From Corythucha ciliata (Eukaryota > Arthropoda > Insecta > Hemiptera > Tingidae): a stretch of 64,000 nucleotides of DNA. The notes beneath the pieces were generated by a model that ran no database searches, was not told the origin of the DNA, and worked only from the letters and a program-made list of their open reading frames with translations. Numbering within the stretch: position 1 is the first letter of the stretch; each line of letters starts with the position of its first letter. This document shows, piece after piece, positions 31,641 to 42,365 of this stretch. Position numbers and translations under genes: made by a program. The stretch spans positions 46,431,189 through 46,495,188 of the forward strand of contig CM075938.1 of assembly GCA_038030265.1 (NCBI GenBank), given 5' to 3'.

Positions 31641-32156
31641 CTATTCCCCTTCATTTCTGGCTAGGCGCCACCTACCGTGCCTACCCATAAGAACCGCCAC
31701 TGGTTGGTGCCCGGATTTGTGGATGAAGCGTCGATGGGAAGGGAGGGAAAAGAGCCTTTTGCGCACCCAATTTTCTGCGCGTTCGGGACGCAGGACCACA
31801 CAGGAAAAATTCATTTGTCCCTTGAAATATATGGTGGTTTCTCTTCCACCAAGAACGGTTGAATCACCGCCTGTTGGAAGCAAAATGAGAAGGTAATTTC
31901 TAAAAATTTCAAAAAAAGAAGATAACTTTTTATTTATTTTTTCTGGGATTTCTAATTTTTCTGAAGTCCTTTTGTTTTTTTGAATATTTTTTTGGGTCCT
32001 ACTTTTGGTGGGGCGAGTGCCCGAATGCCCTAGTAGGTTTTCGTTCGTTTTACTTGCATGTTTCCACAATGAAGGAACATTGTTTTTTCCGGGTTTGTCC
32101 ACCGGATGATTTTTCGACTGAATGTTTTCAAAGTGTTGCGATTTGAGCCGGACCAT
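31641..32156 (-). CDS. Unassigned 171-codon open frame
   Basis: The longest frame outside recognised elements, strongly basic and Lys/Asn-rich in its N-terminal half (TQKNIQKNKRTSEKLEIPEK). It lies against the large foldback. No conserved motif, signal peptide or membrane segment is seen. A-rich composition makes chance openness likely. An element-encoded relic is possible. Confidence 0.15.
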   Translation of the reverse strand: MVRLKSQHFENIQSKNHPVDKPGKNNVPSLWKHASKTNENLLGHSGTRPTKSRTQKNIQKNKRTSEKLEIPEKINKKLSSFFEIFRNYLLILLPTGGDSTVLGGRETTIYFKGQMNFSCVVLRPERAENWVRKRLFSLPSHRRFIHKSGHQPVAVLMGRHGRWRLARNEGE

Positions 32157-32369
32157 TGGGACTTAAAAATCGTTCATTAAATAAGTCCCATGGACATAAC
32201 TATATTGCCCCTGAAAACGGGCCAACGTGACAAACCAGTGAGCGACCAGATTTTGAGGTTAGTCGTGTCCAAAACTAGGCAGATTGAGAGCTACTGTGAC
32301 GTGACGTGAGGTGTAGGTAGTTGTGGGGGGACGGATGGGACCATGGCCCCCTTGTTGAGGCGACTCTAT

Positions 32370-32510
32370 AGATAGACCAGCGAAATTGTTGTTCAGTGAT
32401 AAAAACCAGCGAAATTTCTTTCTCAGTGCGAAAAACGTGCGAATTGGCATCATAGCGAGCAAAGCCTACGAAATTGTTTTTTTAGTGAACGAAAACCGCG
32501 AAATGGGTTT
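32370..32510 (+). repeat. Short family B-like run
   Basis: Four copies of GCGAAATT..TTTTTCAGTGA-like units at intervals of about 35 bases (32380, 32412, 32467, 32498). Confidence 0.45.
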
Positions 32511-34437
32511 CAGGACTCTTCGTTTGAGGCTCTCATTAGTGCTTGCAGGTGTCCTCAGTCCCTTGACCCAGTATTTGAGGATCTAAACGTATATGGATAT
32601 TGCAATATCTTAGAGTAGCTCCATCCATACAGATGATTTCCTTTATGGGGGGGGGGGGGGGTAAAGGATTTTTAGAACAATAATAAAGGTGCTCTCGGTG
32701 TAATTCACGGCATATGAAGGAAATAGCGTCATAAAAATAATAGAAAACTAATTTCTTCAATAAGTCAGACACTACAACAGGTTGACGTAATCTACTCTTC
32801 TATTAACTTATTGGTCTCACTCCTTGGTCGTTTCACCGACTTTTGGTTCGGTAATTTATTAACAACCATGAAAAATCAACCAAAACTGAGCGTGATATCG
32901 TCATCAAGTAATTACCGACAAGAAAGGAAAACATGAAATTATGAACGAAGTTATTCTGACAGTGATGTATCAAACACACTGTCACCCACTTTGCTTGAAA
33001 AATCGTGTTGGCAATTTACAGGCGAAATGTGCAAACATACTGGGAAAATCACATATCTACCGTTTACAGAATTCAATTACATGCACGAAGAGACGGTAGT
33101 ACATTCCAAAGATGTTTCAACTGTATAAACCCCATTTTAGATTTTTTTTTTTTAATACGTTTTTAAATTTGATGACATCTTAACCACCTTTTCAAGAGGT
33201 ATCTTAAGATGTTTTCCTGACTGAAATGGAGATGTTCAGATTAAGTACATTTCCCTTCTAAAGATGTCCCAGCTTTCCGCATTTAAATAAATCACGGGAA
33301 AAGGTTGCTGAAAAAAGGGAAGCGTGAGGTTCCTCCCGAGGCAGGAAGGGAAAACATTTAAGGGAATTACAACTCCGTTAGCATTCTCCCTCTTGAAAGG
33401 TAAATATTGTTGAAGATGCCGTCCCCCTTCTTCCTCATTCGTCCAACCATCAATTAAAAGTCCCTTTTTCCATCAGTGTACTTGGCGAAGAAGGGGGTTA
33501 GAATTAGTTATAGTAGTTTGTCGAGTAATTTTAACGTTTCGGAATTACGGGTTGAGCTTTTTCTTTCACCTTGGGCCGGCAGATATAATTTTTAAAAACC
33601 CGTCCTGAGAACTGAAAGATCAAGTTCCTTTTTGTTGGAAATGAAATGAGCGATACAAGTGTAAAATAACGGTGTAAACCGCGGAAATAAAGGGCGGAAG
33701 GCTTGGTGTAAGGGAGAGGCTGGCGAAGGGGTGGGCGAGAAAATATATCAACAGGTGGATGCCGCTAACTCGCCCCTTTGTCGGACGACAAGTTTTTATT
33801 CTGAACAATGACTTTATCGCAAGAAGAAAGGTCAAAAAGAAGAACAAAAAATGCACTTAAAGACCTAGATTTTAAAGTATGGCTTTTTATCACATACCTC
33901 GTTTTTTATCTTGGACTGAACTCTTAGCCGGTCAACGCTTATGCCACCCGTTTCGTAAGATTTCAAGCGGTGGTAGACGGGACAAGACATTTCGGACGAT
34001 AAAATTAAAAAAAATAAGAAAGAACAAAATAAAAAATAAAAAACCAATACGAATTGAGTAAAACGTTTAGACCGATTGCCGCGAACTAAAGAATCCGATT
34101 GAAGACTATCGTCGTCATTTTATATGAGGCGAAGAGTATGAACTTGAAAAAAAGGAATCATGTGGTAAGATGAATCACTCAAAGGGAAGAGTTACCGCTC
34201 TTTCGCTGCAAGCGAAACTCTCCAATCCTCCTTTTACCCCTACTACTAAACAAACTTTTTTTTGTTTTGTTTTTGTTTTTCCCCGTCAATCTTTTCAGCG
34301 TCTCTTTCCTCATTTGCAAACTGGCCTGGTTACTAGATTATGAGTATATGAATGGAATCTCCAGAACCAGGAAAAAATTGGGGCCTTTCTCATTCCCTCG
34401 CTGTCTCTCTCTCTTTCACTTATATTCAACCGGACAG
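32511..34437. other. No gene recognised
   Basis: Contains a G14 run at 32647-32660 and an AATACAATT-rich middle. Short frames at 33620-34061 are low-complexity (poly Lys/Phe). No supported gene. Confidence 0.45.
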
Positions 34438-34526
34438 GAATCAGATAAGCAAAAGGAAAAGGAAAGGAAGCAGTGACGCCCGATTAAAGCGCTTCTGCAA
34501 AGTTTGTCAACCTTATTTAAATCTGA
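34438..34526 (+). CDS. Candidate short exon with CxxC and basic run
   Basis: A strong pyrimidine tract ((CT)n then ACCGGACAG) precedes the exon, and CTGA|GTGAGT is a consensus-grade donor at 34527. The frame in between reads QISKRKRKGSSDARLKRFC then KVCQPYLNL: a nuclear-localisation-like KRKRK and a single CxxC. It is too short to assign a family. The splice signals are better than those of most candidates here. Confidence 0.35.
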
Positions 34527-34739
34527 GTGAGTGGTCTATTTAGCCTATACATTTATAGATTCTTCCGAGAACGTTAACGCGTGGGAGGATTTTTTTAGGC
34601 GACAAGACACGACCGCAGGTGAATGGAAAGGTCTCCTGAGTATTTTTTTCATTTCTGAAAACGGTGGAAGGCCGAGGATTTCAGGTCTATAACCACGAGC
34701 AGAGAGTTTGTGCTAATGCGGGAAAAAGTGTTAATTTCG

Positions 34740-35035
34740 TGAACTTATTGTTACTCCGACAAAGTCTAATTCACAGATTTGCTTTTAAGGGTGGAAATTG
34801 GATGTTTGAATCAGTCAACCCCCACAAAATTGGCTTTTTAGGGAGTCAATCCTGCGAAATTAGGTTTATGAGTAACTAAAACCCACGAATTTGGTTTTGA
34901 GAGTGCCAATAATTTGGACCTGTCAACTCAGTGAAATTTTATTTTTGAAGGAGCTAGACCCACGAACTTTTAAAAAGAACCAACTCCCTTGAAATTTTGA
35001 CTTCAAACATGTGACATCCGTGAAGTTGATGGTGA
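34740..35035 (+). repeat. Family B repeats
   Basis: Copies such as CAACCCCCACAAAATTGGCTTTTT (34818) and AATCCTGCGAAATTAGGTTT (34847) at intervals of about 30-40 bases. Confidence 0.5.
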
Positions 35036-35535
35036 TTTAAGCCCCGTCTACATAAGACGCAAGGACGCCGGCGCAGGACGCAACGCAGAACGCAGGAAGC
35101 AACGCGAATTTCAGCCAAACTCTCGCGTCCGCGGTTGCGTTAAGCCAATCGCATTTAAGTTTAGAAGGCAGAGTCTAGGTTTGATGTTCTTTCCACTGCT
35201 ACATTGATTGTTGAAATTTTCAAAATCACAAAATTATCAAAAACAGAATGTTTTATCACATTTTTGAACACATAGAACTCCACTCGCTCATGGCTCCCTG
35301 TTTTCTTCTTCAGTTTAGGGTTGTTAATTATTTCATTTAAAAATGTTCATTGTTGTCTATACAGAACGTTTAAGTTGGCGTTGTGGACGCTGCACAGAAC
35401 GCAGGACGCAACCCAGAGTTGAACCAATGTCAACTTCTTGCGTTCGGCCAATAGCATTTGATGTTGAGTAGCCGTCGTAAAGTTTGAACTAATAGAACCA
35501 ATAGAATTCAACTGTGGTGTAATAGGCCCCGTCTA
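35036..35535. mobile_element. PIF/Harbinger-like MITE cluster (GCCCCGTCTAC ends)
   Basis: GCCCCGTCTACATAAGACGC at 35041 and GGCCCCGTCTACTAGAGG at 35527 are similar ends in the same orientation. Between them a GACGCAACGCAGAACGCAGG-type segment occurs twice as diverged direct copies (35066-35165 and 35395-35470), each followed by a GCCAAT.GCATTT word. The inverted partner ends were not found, so copies are truncated or nested. Confidence 0.45.
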
Positions 35536-35718
35536 CTAGAGGAAATTTCCGGCTCACTTCAAGATATTTTTGGGCATCTCCAATATTTTTTCTTCTTCCA
35601 TGAGTTTGGAGGTTCTTTCTACCCGGCAACTGTTATCAAAATCAAATAACTCCGCTCGCCATTTCCTTCTAGATTTTGTTTTAAAAAGGTTATTTATCAA
35701 AAAGTTTATTATTTCAAA

Positions 35719-36024
35719 ATGAAAAAGTGGTCTACTGATGAAGTGAGGGAGCTTATTGCCCTGGTAAAAACAAATCCTGGGCTGTACTCAAAGACGGCAT
35801 CGCAACACAAAAACACGAAGGACAAAAAAAGTCGGTGTGATGTATCACCACAAAGTGACAGACCGCAGAAGAGGTCAAGAAAATATTTGGAAGACGAAGG
35901 GACTACGCGTTGGGGCTCTGCCTTCGAATCATTCAATTATGCTTGGGGAGAGTGCCTGAAGATAGAAAAATTAGAGTCATTGGTGCTTGAAGAACTAGCA
36001 GTGATGATGTCACCAAAAACATAA
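35719..36024 (+). CDS. Small MADF/Myb-like ORF next to PIF-like ends
   Basis: An intact 101-codon frame from ATG at 35719. It begins KKWSTDEVRELIALVKTNPG, matching the start of a MADF or Myb/SANT-like DNA-binding domain (W...E...LI.LVK.NP.LY). The middle is a short basic, Ser-rich linker (DRPQKRSRKYLEDEG), and the end is acidic and leucine-rich (LESLVLEELAVMM). The MADF core is shorter than usual, so it looks internally deleted. It lies 190 bp downstream of GGCCCCGTCTAC, the likely element end. PIF/Harbinger elements encode such a Myb-like protein beside their transposase; no transposase is seen here. Confidence 0.45.
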   Translation: MKKWSTDEVRELIALVKTNPGLYSKTASQHKNTKDKKSRCDVSPQSDRPQKRSRKYLEDEGTTRWGSAFESFNYAWGECLKIEKLESLVLEELAVMMSPKT

Positions 36025-36560
36025 ATTAAAAACCTTTTTTTATTATTATGTCATACTAGTCTTGTAAAGAAACATTAGTTTTTAATTAATTAGTGATTCT
36101 CAAATAAATGTACCTACCTACAAGTTTGAAGAATGTATTTAATTCACTCAAAATACAGGGTGTATGTCGGATTGTCGGCATTTGGATGATTTTGTACTGT
36201 TCAGTACACCGCTAATAGTCCTATTGTCCACAAGATCGTAGCACCCCCACAACTTGGTGTGTACTGTAGAACTATACGTATACCAATTACGAAAACATGC
36301 AGTTCCTGATAGTAAGTACCTTATATTTATGGATCTATTTGTTTTTACGTTAAATAATGGGGTATTTGGGTAATTTTACCCGAATATCTGAAAATTTTAA
36401 AGCATTCCCTGTCTTGACTGGCAAAATATTTGGTAGTAAATCAAGCCATATTGCCTTGCAATATGGTGGGATGTAATTTTATAAGCAGTTGAGCACCCGA
36501 CTCGAAACATCCATGTCCACGGACTGCATCCGTATGCTTTTTCCCGCATTTCCATGCGCC
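36025..36560. other. No gene recognised
   Basis: AT-rich 3' flank of the MADF-like ORF, with AATAAA at 36101. A TACAGGGTGTATG word near 36155 resembles one end of a mariner-type repeat, but no partner end was found. Confidence 0.4.
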
Positions 36561-36568
36561 TGCGATAA

Positions 36569-37622
36569 CTACAAACGAATCGTTATAAGTACAAGTAAAT
36601 GAATATGCAATATACTAGGGTTTTTCTTCAACAGACTCTGCAACCACCAGTAGGGCTTTGTCGTCTGCAAACATTGCAATTGTGGTGTCCCACTGCTAGG
36701 GACGTCGTTCGTATAGAGGAGATACAGCAGCGGCCCAAGTACACTTCCTTGGGGAACACCAGCATTTATCCTCTTTAATGATGAAAACGCGCCTTCGTGC
36801 TTCACCCTGAAGTGTCTTTCTGAGAGGTACGACTTGAGAATGTAGAAGTATTGGTCCGGAAAGTTTCTTCTAAGTTTGTTCAGCAGACCCTGATGCCAGA
36901 CTTTATCAAATGTTTGGGAAACATCAAGGAACACGCTCGCGCAGACTTGCTTCCTCTCTAAAGAGTTCTCAATCACTCGAGTGATGTTTCTGATGCACTT
37001 GATCAATAGTGGAGTGCATTTCCCTGAACCCGAACTGATGATTGGGGATAAGCTCCTTGTCTTTGACTATGGCTTTTAATCTCTTCACGAGTAACCTCTC
37101 GAAGAGTTTGGAGATCACTGGTAACAATGATATAGGACGGTACGACGTTTTCTCACATGATTCCTTACCAGGTTTCAGGATCATGATCACTTCTGCCATC
37201 TTCCAGCAACGAGGTACGTATTTGAGTCTCAGCGATGCGTTTATGAGGTAGAGTAACATACGCATTCCTACTTCCGGGAGTAGTTTGACGACATTCCCAG
37301 TTATGAGGTCATACCCAGGAGCTTTATTTGTTTTAAGATTGTTTATTGCATATTTAAGCTCATTAAACGTTACCGTTCTTATATATTGCAAAGACGCTGA
37401 TGGAGGCAGCGTCGGCAAGTCTTCCTCATCTCTTTCCCCTTGCAGCGGCATAAATGTTTCTTCGAGGTGCTCTGCAAATAGTTCAGCTTTCTCTCGGGGA
37501 CTTTTGTCCCATTCTCCGTCCAGCTTTCTAATCGGAGGAATGTGTTCTTTGGGATGCTTAAGCGATTTAGTAATCTTCCACAGGGAGTAATCCGTGTCCT
37601 TTCCTGGAGTTAACTCCATCAA
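36569..37622 (-). pseudogene. Jockey-like reverse transcriptase
   Basis: Two overlapping frames carry the RT. 37622-36969: KTNKAPGYDLITGNVVKLL, YVPRCWKMAEVIMILKPGK, SYRPISLLPVISKLFERLL. 37006-36569: CASVFLDVSQTFDKVWHQGL, INAGVPQGSVLGPLLYLLYT. The catalytic FADD is in a third frame near 36665 (AMFADDKALLVVAESV), so a shift lies just before it. The element is inactive. The RT is cut off about 30 residues after FADD. Confidence 0.8.
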
Positions 37623-37811
37623 TAGTCTGGCATGTGTTTCTTGCTTGATTTCCTTGTTCAGGACGTTAAACCGAGTCTTTAGCCTATTCAGTTTTGCTTT
37701 GTCACAAGGACTTTTTTCCCTAACCAGCTCTCTAACCTCACGGAAATATGTGGTGTGGCTGATTTTTGCAATGTTTTCTGTAGGCGTGACAGATCAAGCA
37801 GCTCGCTGAAT

Positions 37812-38612
37812 TCATTTGACGAAGTTCCCAGCTTCCTCTTCTAGTTGTTCCGGTGATTTTAGAGGGACTGAAAGGTTAATATTAGAGGCGACGTATTCCC
37901 TGAAAACATCCCAATTAGTGCGTTGAGTGACTAGCCTTGTCCGGTCTTCCTTCAAAATTATTGAGCCGCTAATCGTAAGAACAATAGCAGAATGGTCTGC
38001 TGACATTAGACTGCCACAGTCTTCTACGTGAATGAAGTTGTCCTATACTCCCTTGACCACAAAAAAATCAATGAGATCAGGAGTCTTTAATGGGTCCTTG
38101 GGCCAATACGTAGGCTTTCCTTGAATGAAAACTGCAATTTTTTCTTCTCCCAGCGAAGAACAACTCTCGTCCTTTTGTGATTGTTAGCCTCGAGCCCCAA
38201 TATGTATTCTTTGCATTGAAATCCCGGCCGATGACGAAATTAGCACCCGGACTATCCATTAACGATAAGTAGTCCTCTTCTTTCAGTGCGTATCTGGGAG
38301 GGCAGTAGATGGCAGAAATGCTACAGCTTTTGCTATTTACGGATGCTTTATCTGTTGCTACTTGCATGAACTCTTCCTGGATACTGGGTTCCACGTAGTG
38401 TTGAACGGTGCTCTTAATGAAGATGGCTGCTCCTCCTCGCGGTCTACCTGTTGGGTGATCCGAACGATAGCACGAGTAGCCTTTGATTTTCATGTGAGAT
38501 GCCCTCGTGAAATGAGTTTTTCATGATGGAGAAATAACTCAAGTTCTGAAGCATGTTGCCCCAGTCCATTTGCGCTCCATGCTGCTATTGTCATAGTATT
38601 TTGGCGTTTCAT
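37812..38612 (-). pseudogene. Jockey-like APE endonuclease (ORF2 N-terminus)
   Basis: ORF2 appears to start at the ATG at 38612-38610; MTIAAWSANGLGQHASELEL follows, the usual N-terminus of Jockey endonucleases. A later frame (38493-38077) carries RPRGGAAIFIKSTVQHYVEP, ISAIYCPPRYALKEEDYLSL and the block FVIGRDFNAKNTYWGS, where GDFN is changed to GRDFN. The frame 38006-37812 starts MSADHSAIVLTI, the SDH block. Frames are broken at about 38500 and 38080. Confidence 0.75.
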
Positions 38613-38880
38613 AATTTTTGTCCACCTTTTAGGCTCTTTTTGAGGGTGCTAACCCTCTCAGCCAACAGATTATTGGTTCTTTTTTGCTCGCTCACAATTT
38701 CCAATAGTAGAGTGAGCATTTTATCAACTGAGGATGGAGCCGGATGGCCGCTAACACCCCAGCATAGGACGTTTGTTTTTTAGTCGGAAAAATTGTTTCC
38801 CTAGCATCTGGTTGGACTTTCTGAATGATCTTTGCTGCTTGCCTTTTCCCAGCCCCTCCGGTCTTAGAGTTATTGGCTTT

Positions 38881-39092
38881 TTATTTCATACGCTGCAACT
38901 CTTTGGCTACCTCACATCCACGATAGCTCGCTGGGTGGGCGTCTCCGCAGTTGACGCATTTTGCTGGGCCCTTCGTGAGGGGGCATTTTTGGGCGTCATG
39001 CTTCCCAGCACACTTAACACACCTCGCTTCCCGCTGGCAGTAGGTTCGTGTAACGTTGAACCCCTGGCAGTTCTTACTGGTGTTTGAAATTA
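38881..39092 (-). pseudogene. Gag-like ORF1 C-terminus with zinc knuckles
   Basis: The minus frame ending at TAA 38883-38881 reads NCQGFNVTRTYCQREARC, then KCAGKHDAQKCPLTKG and KCVNCGDAHPASYRGC. These are two or three CCHC-type knuckles, arranged as in Jockey-clade ORF1 proteins, which bind element RNA. The N-terminal portion is missing because the element ends at about 39095. Confidence 0.7.
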
Positions 39093-39095
39093 CAG

Positions 39096-39330
39096 AAATT
39101 CATGAAATTGGTGCCAAATTTGAAACATTTGGTTAGACGAAAGATGAAACGCCCACCTTCACACTGCCCTCCTGTCAAACTGGCAAACGGATGGGGCGGC
39201 CGATAGCCCGGTATTGCACGCGTCGGGCCATCCAGACGCGAATTCAGGATTTGGGCTCAAGGGAGGGGCTAGAGAAATTGTGTGCTTCAATCTACAAAAA
39301 ATGGCTTGACATCCTTTCACTGCCTAAAAA
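39096..39330. other. No gene recognised
   Basis: 5' flank of the truncated Jockey-like element. Nothing recognisable. Confidence 0.4.
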
Positions 39331-41480
39331 ATGCTAAAACTAGCTATTCCCACTGTAATAACGGCTAAACTCGCGCCCAAAAACACAAAACTGACGATAA
39401 TAACTAAAAACTGACTTCACGCGCCATAAAAATGGCTTAACTGCGGCGATTAGCGATCCCCTGAAAAGATTATGATTCCCACCCCAAGTCATCCCGCGGC
39501 TAGATCGACCGTTCACGCGCTAAAATTTCGCCATTCTCGTCCCAAAGATGACCAATACTCGCCTTTGGTTTGACGGTCTATTCGAACCCTGAAAACAGCC
39601 AAACTGACTATTCACGCCTGAAAATGGCAAAACATATGAATCGCCTCCTGAAAATGGCTAAAAGCTAAACTGGCTGTTAGCTCACTAGAAATAGCCAAAC
39701 TGGCAATTCCCGGTCTTAATTATGCCGAAATGCCAATTTATGGCCCTGTAAATGCCTAAAAATATTATTATTCCCGCCCTAAAAATGCAAAATCAATAAC
39801 TGGCGCGCTAGGAATGGTCAAACTTCATGGCCATGGTTAGATGGACTATTTGAGCCCTAAAAATGGCAAAAACTGACTATTCGTGCCTCGAAAATGGCAA
39901 AATGTGTGTATTTGAGCCCTAAAATAGCGATTCCCGCTCTGAAAATAGATAAACTTACGGTTCACTCCTTGAAAATGCCTAAAGCTGCGTTTACATTTGA
40001 GTGTTTTTAGCTCTCGAGAGCTTATCTCGCCTGTCCAAAAGGGCCAGAGAGTTCTCCCCCCCCCCTTTCACCTACCCATACCTGGCACTCTCTCAGAAAG
40101 TTCAACTCTCGAGATTTACTCTCAGGTGTAATATCACCATAAGAGCCGACGATTCCTGTCCTGAAAATGGCAAAACTGACAATTTCCATCTAAAAATGGC
40201 GAAACTAACTAACCACTCGGACCCTAAAATTGCTAAACTTCCGATTCACGCCCTGGAAATGCGTAAAAAGATAATTCCAGGCATGAAAATTGCACAATCG
40301 ACAATTCGCGCGTCTTGAATATCCAAACTAACCGTTCGGCTTTGGTTTTATTGACTAGTATTGCGCTCCTAGACAATTATTAGTGTCTTGGAACCGGCTA
40401 AAATAACTTACTTGAGGGGAGTCAAAATGGATAAATTTACGAATCACGCTCTAAAAATGCCTGAACAGGTGACTCCTGCCATGAAAATGGTAAAATCAGC
40501 CATTCTGGCGCGAAAAATTGTCAAAATAGCTGACCATTCACACCTTGGCTTGGGAAGTACTATTCGCGCCTTTAACTGGCAAAACTGACTCTATGCGCCC
40601 TAAAATGGTCATTATGGCTAATATTCAAGCCTTAAAAACGTCAGAACCCCAAGAAAATAGCTAAACTCGCGATTATTAGCGCCTTGAAAATGCCTAAACA
40701 GGCAATTCCTGCCCTCGAAATGGTACCAAATGACCATTGGCGCCTGGAAAATGGCAGTACTGGACCTGAAAATTTAGCACTATTGACGACTATACTGACA
40801 ATTTGTGCCCTAGAAATGGCCAACTTAAATTCGGGCGCGGGAAAAATTGCATGCTATTAGCAATTAACACTCTTTTCGAGCGTCAACATTGCGTCGAGCG
40901 TAAAAAATTGTCAAACTGATCATTTGCGCCGTTTACAGAGGCTACAGATTGTGTTAGTTGACGATTCGCACCTTCAAAAAGGCTGATTGCCCCAAAAAAG
41001 TAAAAAATATCCTGACATGGCCATGGTGAATTGGTGACTTACGTTAGTACCTGAGTCGATATACTGACCACTGGTATTTACGAACCGAAGATGAGCCGTT
41101 CCCACCTTACGAACTGGACCACCCCCTTTCCCCGTCGCTTGGTTACACGCAGCCCAAGAACTGAATAAACTGACTACTCTTGCGTTATAAAATGACTCGC
41201 CTGGCTAATCACCGCCAGGCTAATCACACCCCGGGAAATGGCGAAACTTAACATTCGTGCGTGTTTCAAAAATGGCCTAACTTAGCCACCGTGCCTGGTA
41301 AATGGTTAAACTTTCAGATGATTCGTGCCCTAAAAGTATAGCCAAACTGATCACTTTGCGACTTGCAGATAGCTTAACTGACGATTCGTGCCATTAAAAC
41401 ACCTAATCTGACTGCTGCGCAGAAAAAAATGGCCAAACTGGCTGATACCACCCTGAAAATAGCTACGCGGTGGCTTCCCG
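39330..41480 (+). repeat. Degenerate ~30-bp repeat array, family D
   Basis: Over 2.1 kb, units with the core CCTGAAAATGGCTAAACTG followed by ACGATTCGCGC recur at about 28-40 bases (about 55-60 copies). Divergence is high. A small foldback with CTCTCGAGAG-type ends is nested at about 39990-40140. Open frames inside (for example 40001-40318 and 40388-40588) are repeat shadows. Confidence 0.65.
39990..40142. repeat. Weak foldback nested in the family D array
   Basis: TTACATTTGAGTG...CTCTCGAGAG on the left and the inverse of TTACACCTGAGAGTAAATCTCGAGAG near 40110-40130 on the right. It interrupts the repeat. A C run is inside. Possibly a MITE. Confidence 0.35.
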
Positions 41481-41965
41481 TTTCATTACGCGCTGAATCT
41501 TTGTGAGGTCGAATGCCAGTCCTTTGGCTGTTTTCGAAAGTGGTATCTACTTTAACAAAGAACGGTTCGTTCCTAACTACCAGGTGGAAACCGGCCTGTA
41601 GAGGTGTCACGACGAACAGGCAGTTTATGGCGTGAAGTTGGAAGTTTTGGGGCTGGGTTCATTATTTTGGGAATTTCACGAGTCACTGAAATCTTCGCGC
41701 TGCCCCGAATTAAGGGCAGCCCCCGAGCCACTCCCTCCTAGATCCACTTCTGGAGCCATCCCATGTCGCACTTCATTTTGTGGACTTCATTTGACATACC
41801 CACAAGGATTCATGAGAAAGTAGATGTAGAGTACGCCTACACTTTGAGAACCATACATTTCGAACATAAATTACGAAAGTGGACACATTGATGAGTAATC
41901 ACAATCTTTGGCGACCCGTTTAGACACAGTCAACGGGATGGAGCGGCGTTTGAAAAATGTATACC
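41481..41965. other. No gene recognised
   Basis: Unique-looking sequence between the family D array and the tRNA palindrome. The open frame 41632-41823 has no motif. Confidence 0.4.
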
Positions 41966-42304
41966 AGATGTTGTTAGATGGATATAATGAATAAATCTGT
42001 CGCCGGTATTTTAATTAATAAATTAATTAGACTGATATTATCCGGACGACGATGGAAGGGCATAGCCCAACACGATTCGAGTTTCGAGAAAAAATGGCTC
42101 CCCGGCGGGATTTGAACCCGCAACCTCTGGATTACCAGTCAAGCACGCTGCCATTTGTGCCATGGAGACGCCTATGGGAGTCGTACTCCGAGGGATAAGC
42201 TAAGCCGAACCCCCCCGGGGACGTCCGGATAATATCAGTCTAATTAATTTAATAATTAAAATACCGGCGACAGATTTATTCATTATATCCATTTAACAAC
42301 ATCT
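41966..42304. mobile_element. Foldback with ~82-bp arms enclosing a tRNA gene
   Basis: Arms 41966-42047 and 42222-42304 are near-perfect inverted copies (AGATGTTGTTAGATGGATAT at the left end; inner ends CCGGACG). Between them lies a minus-strand tRNA-like gene. A second inverted copy of the interior plus one arm follows at about 42366-42582. The whole resembles a tRNA-containing MITE or a palindromic duplication of a tRNA locus. Confidence 0.7.
42098..42169 (-). tRNA. tRNA-Thr(GGT)-like, probably degraded copy
   Basis: The minus-strand sequence matches the plus copy at 42423 except for a few changes. One puts a T in the anticodon stem (CTTGA against TCCAG), giving a mismatch. The anticodon loop CTGGTAA has GGT at 34-36. 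B box GGTTCAAATCC is intact, CCA follows the acceptor stem and TTTTTT follows that, a Pol III terminator. The stem mismatch suggests a pseudogene. Confidence 0.55.
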
Positions 42305-42365
42305 AGATAAGATAAAATTCGGCGTGGTTTACCGATCAGGAGAAGCGCCTAGAGTTTCGAGAAAC

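Larger units (their letters stand above)
36565..39095 (-). mobile_element. Jockey-like non-LTR retrotransposon, truncated at both ends
   Basis: Minus-strand order: C-terminal part of a Gag-like ORF1 with zinc knuckles (39095-38881), a gap of about 270 bp, ORF2 start at 38612, endonuclease, RT. The RT ends just after the FADD box, at about 36565, so the thumb, 3' UTR and tail are missing. The 5' end is cut within ORF1. Several frameshifts and stops separate the segments. Gag zinc knuckles plus an APE endonuclease and RT without RNase H fit the Jockey clade. Confidence 0.8.

Noticed and set aside
42098..42169. Functional second tRNA-Thr gene
   Set aside because: The anticodon stem carries a mismatch and other substitutions; kept as a tRNA-like feature but not considered functional.
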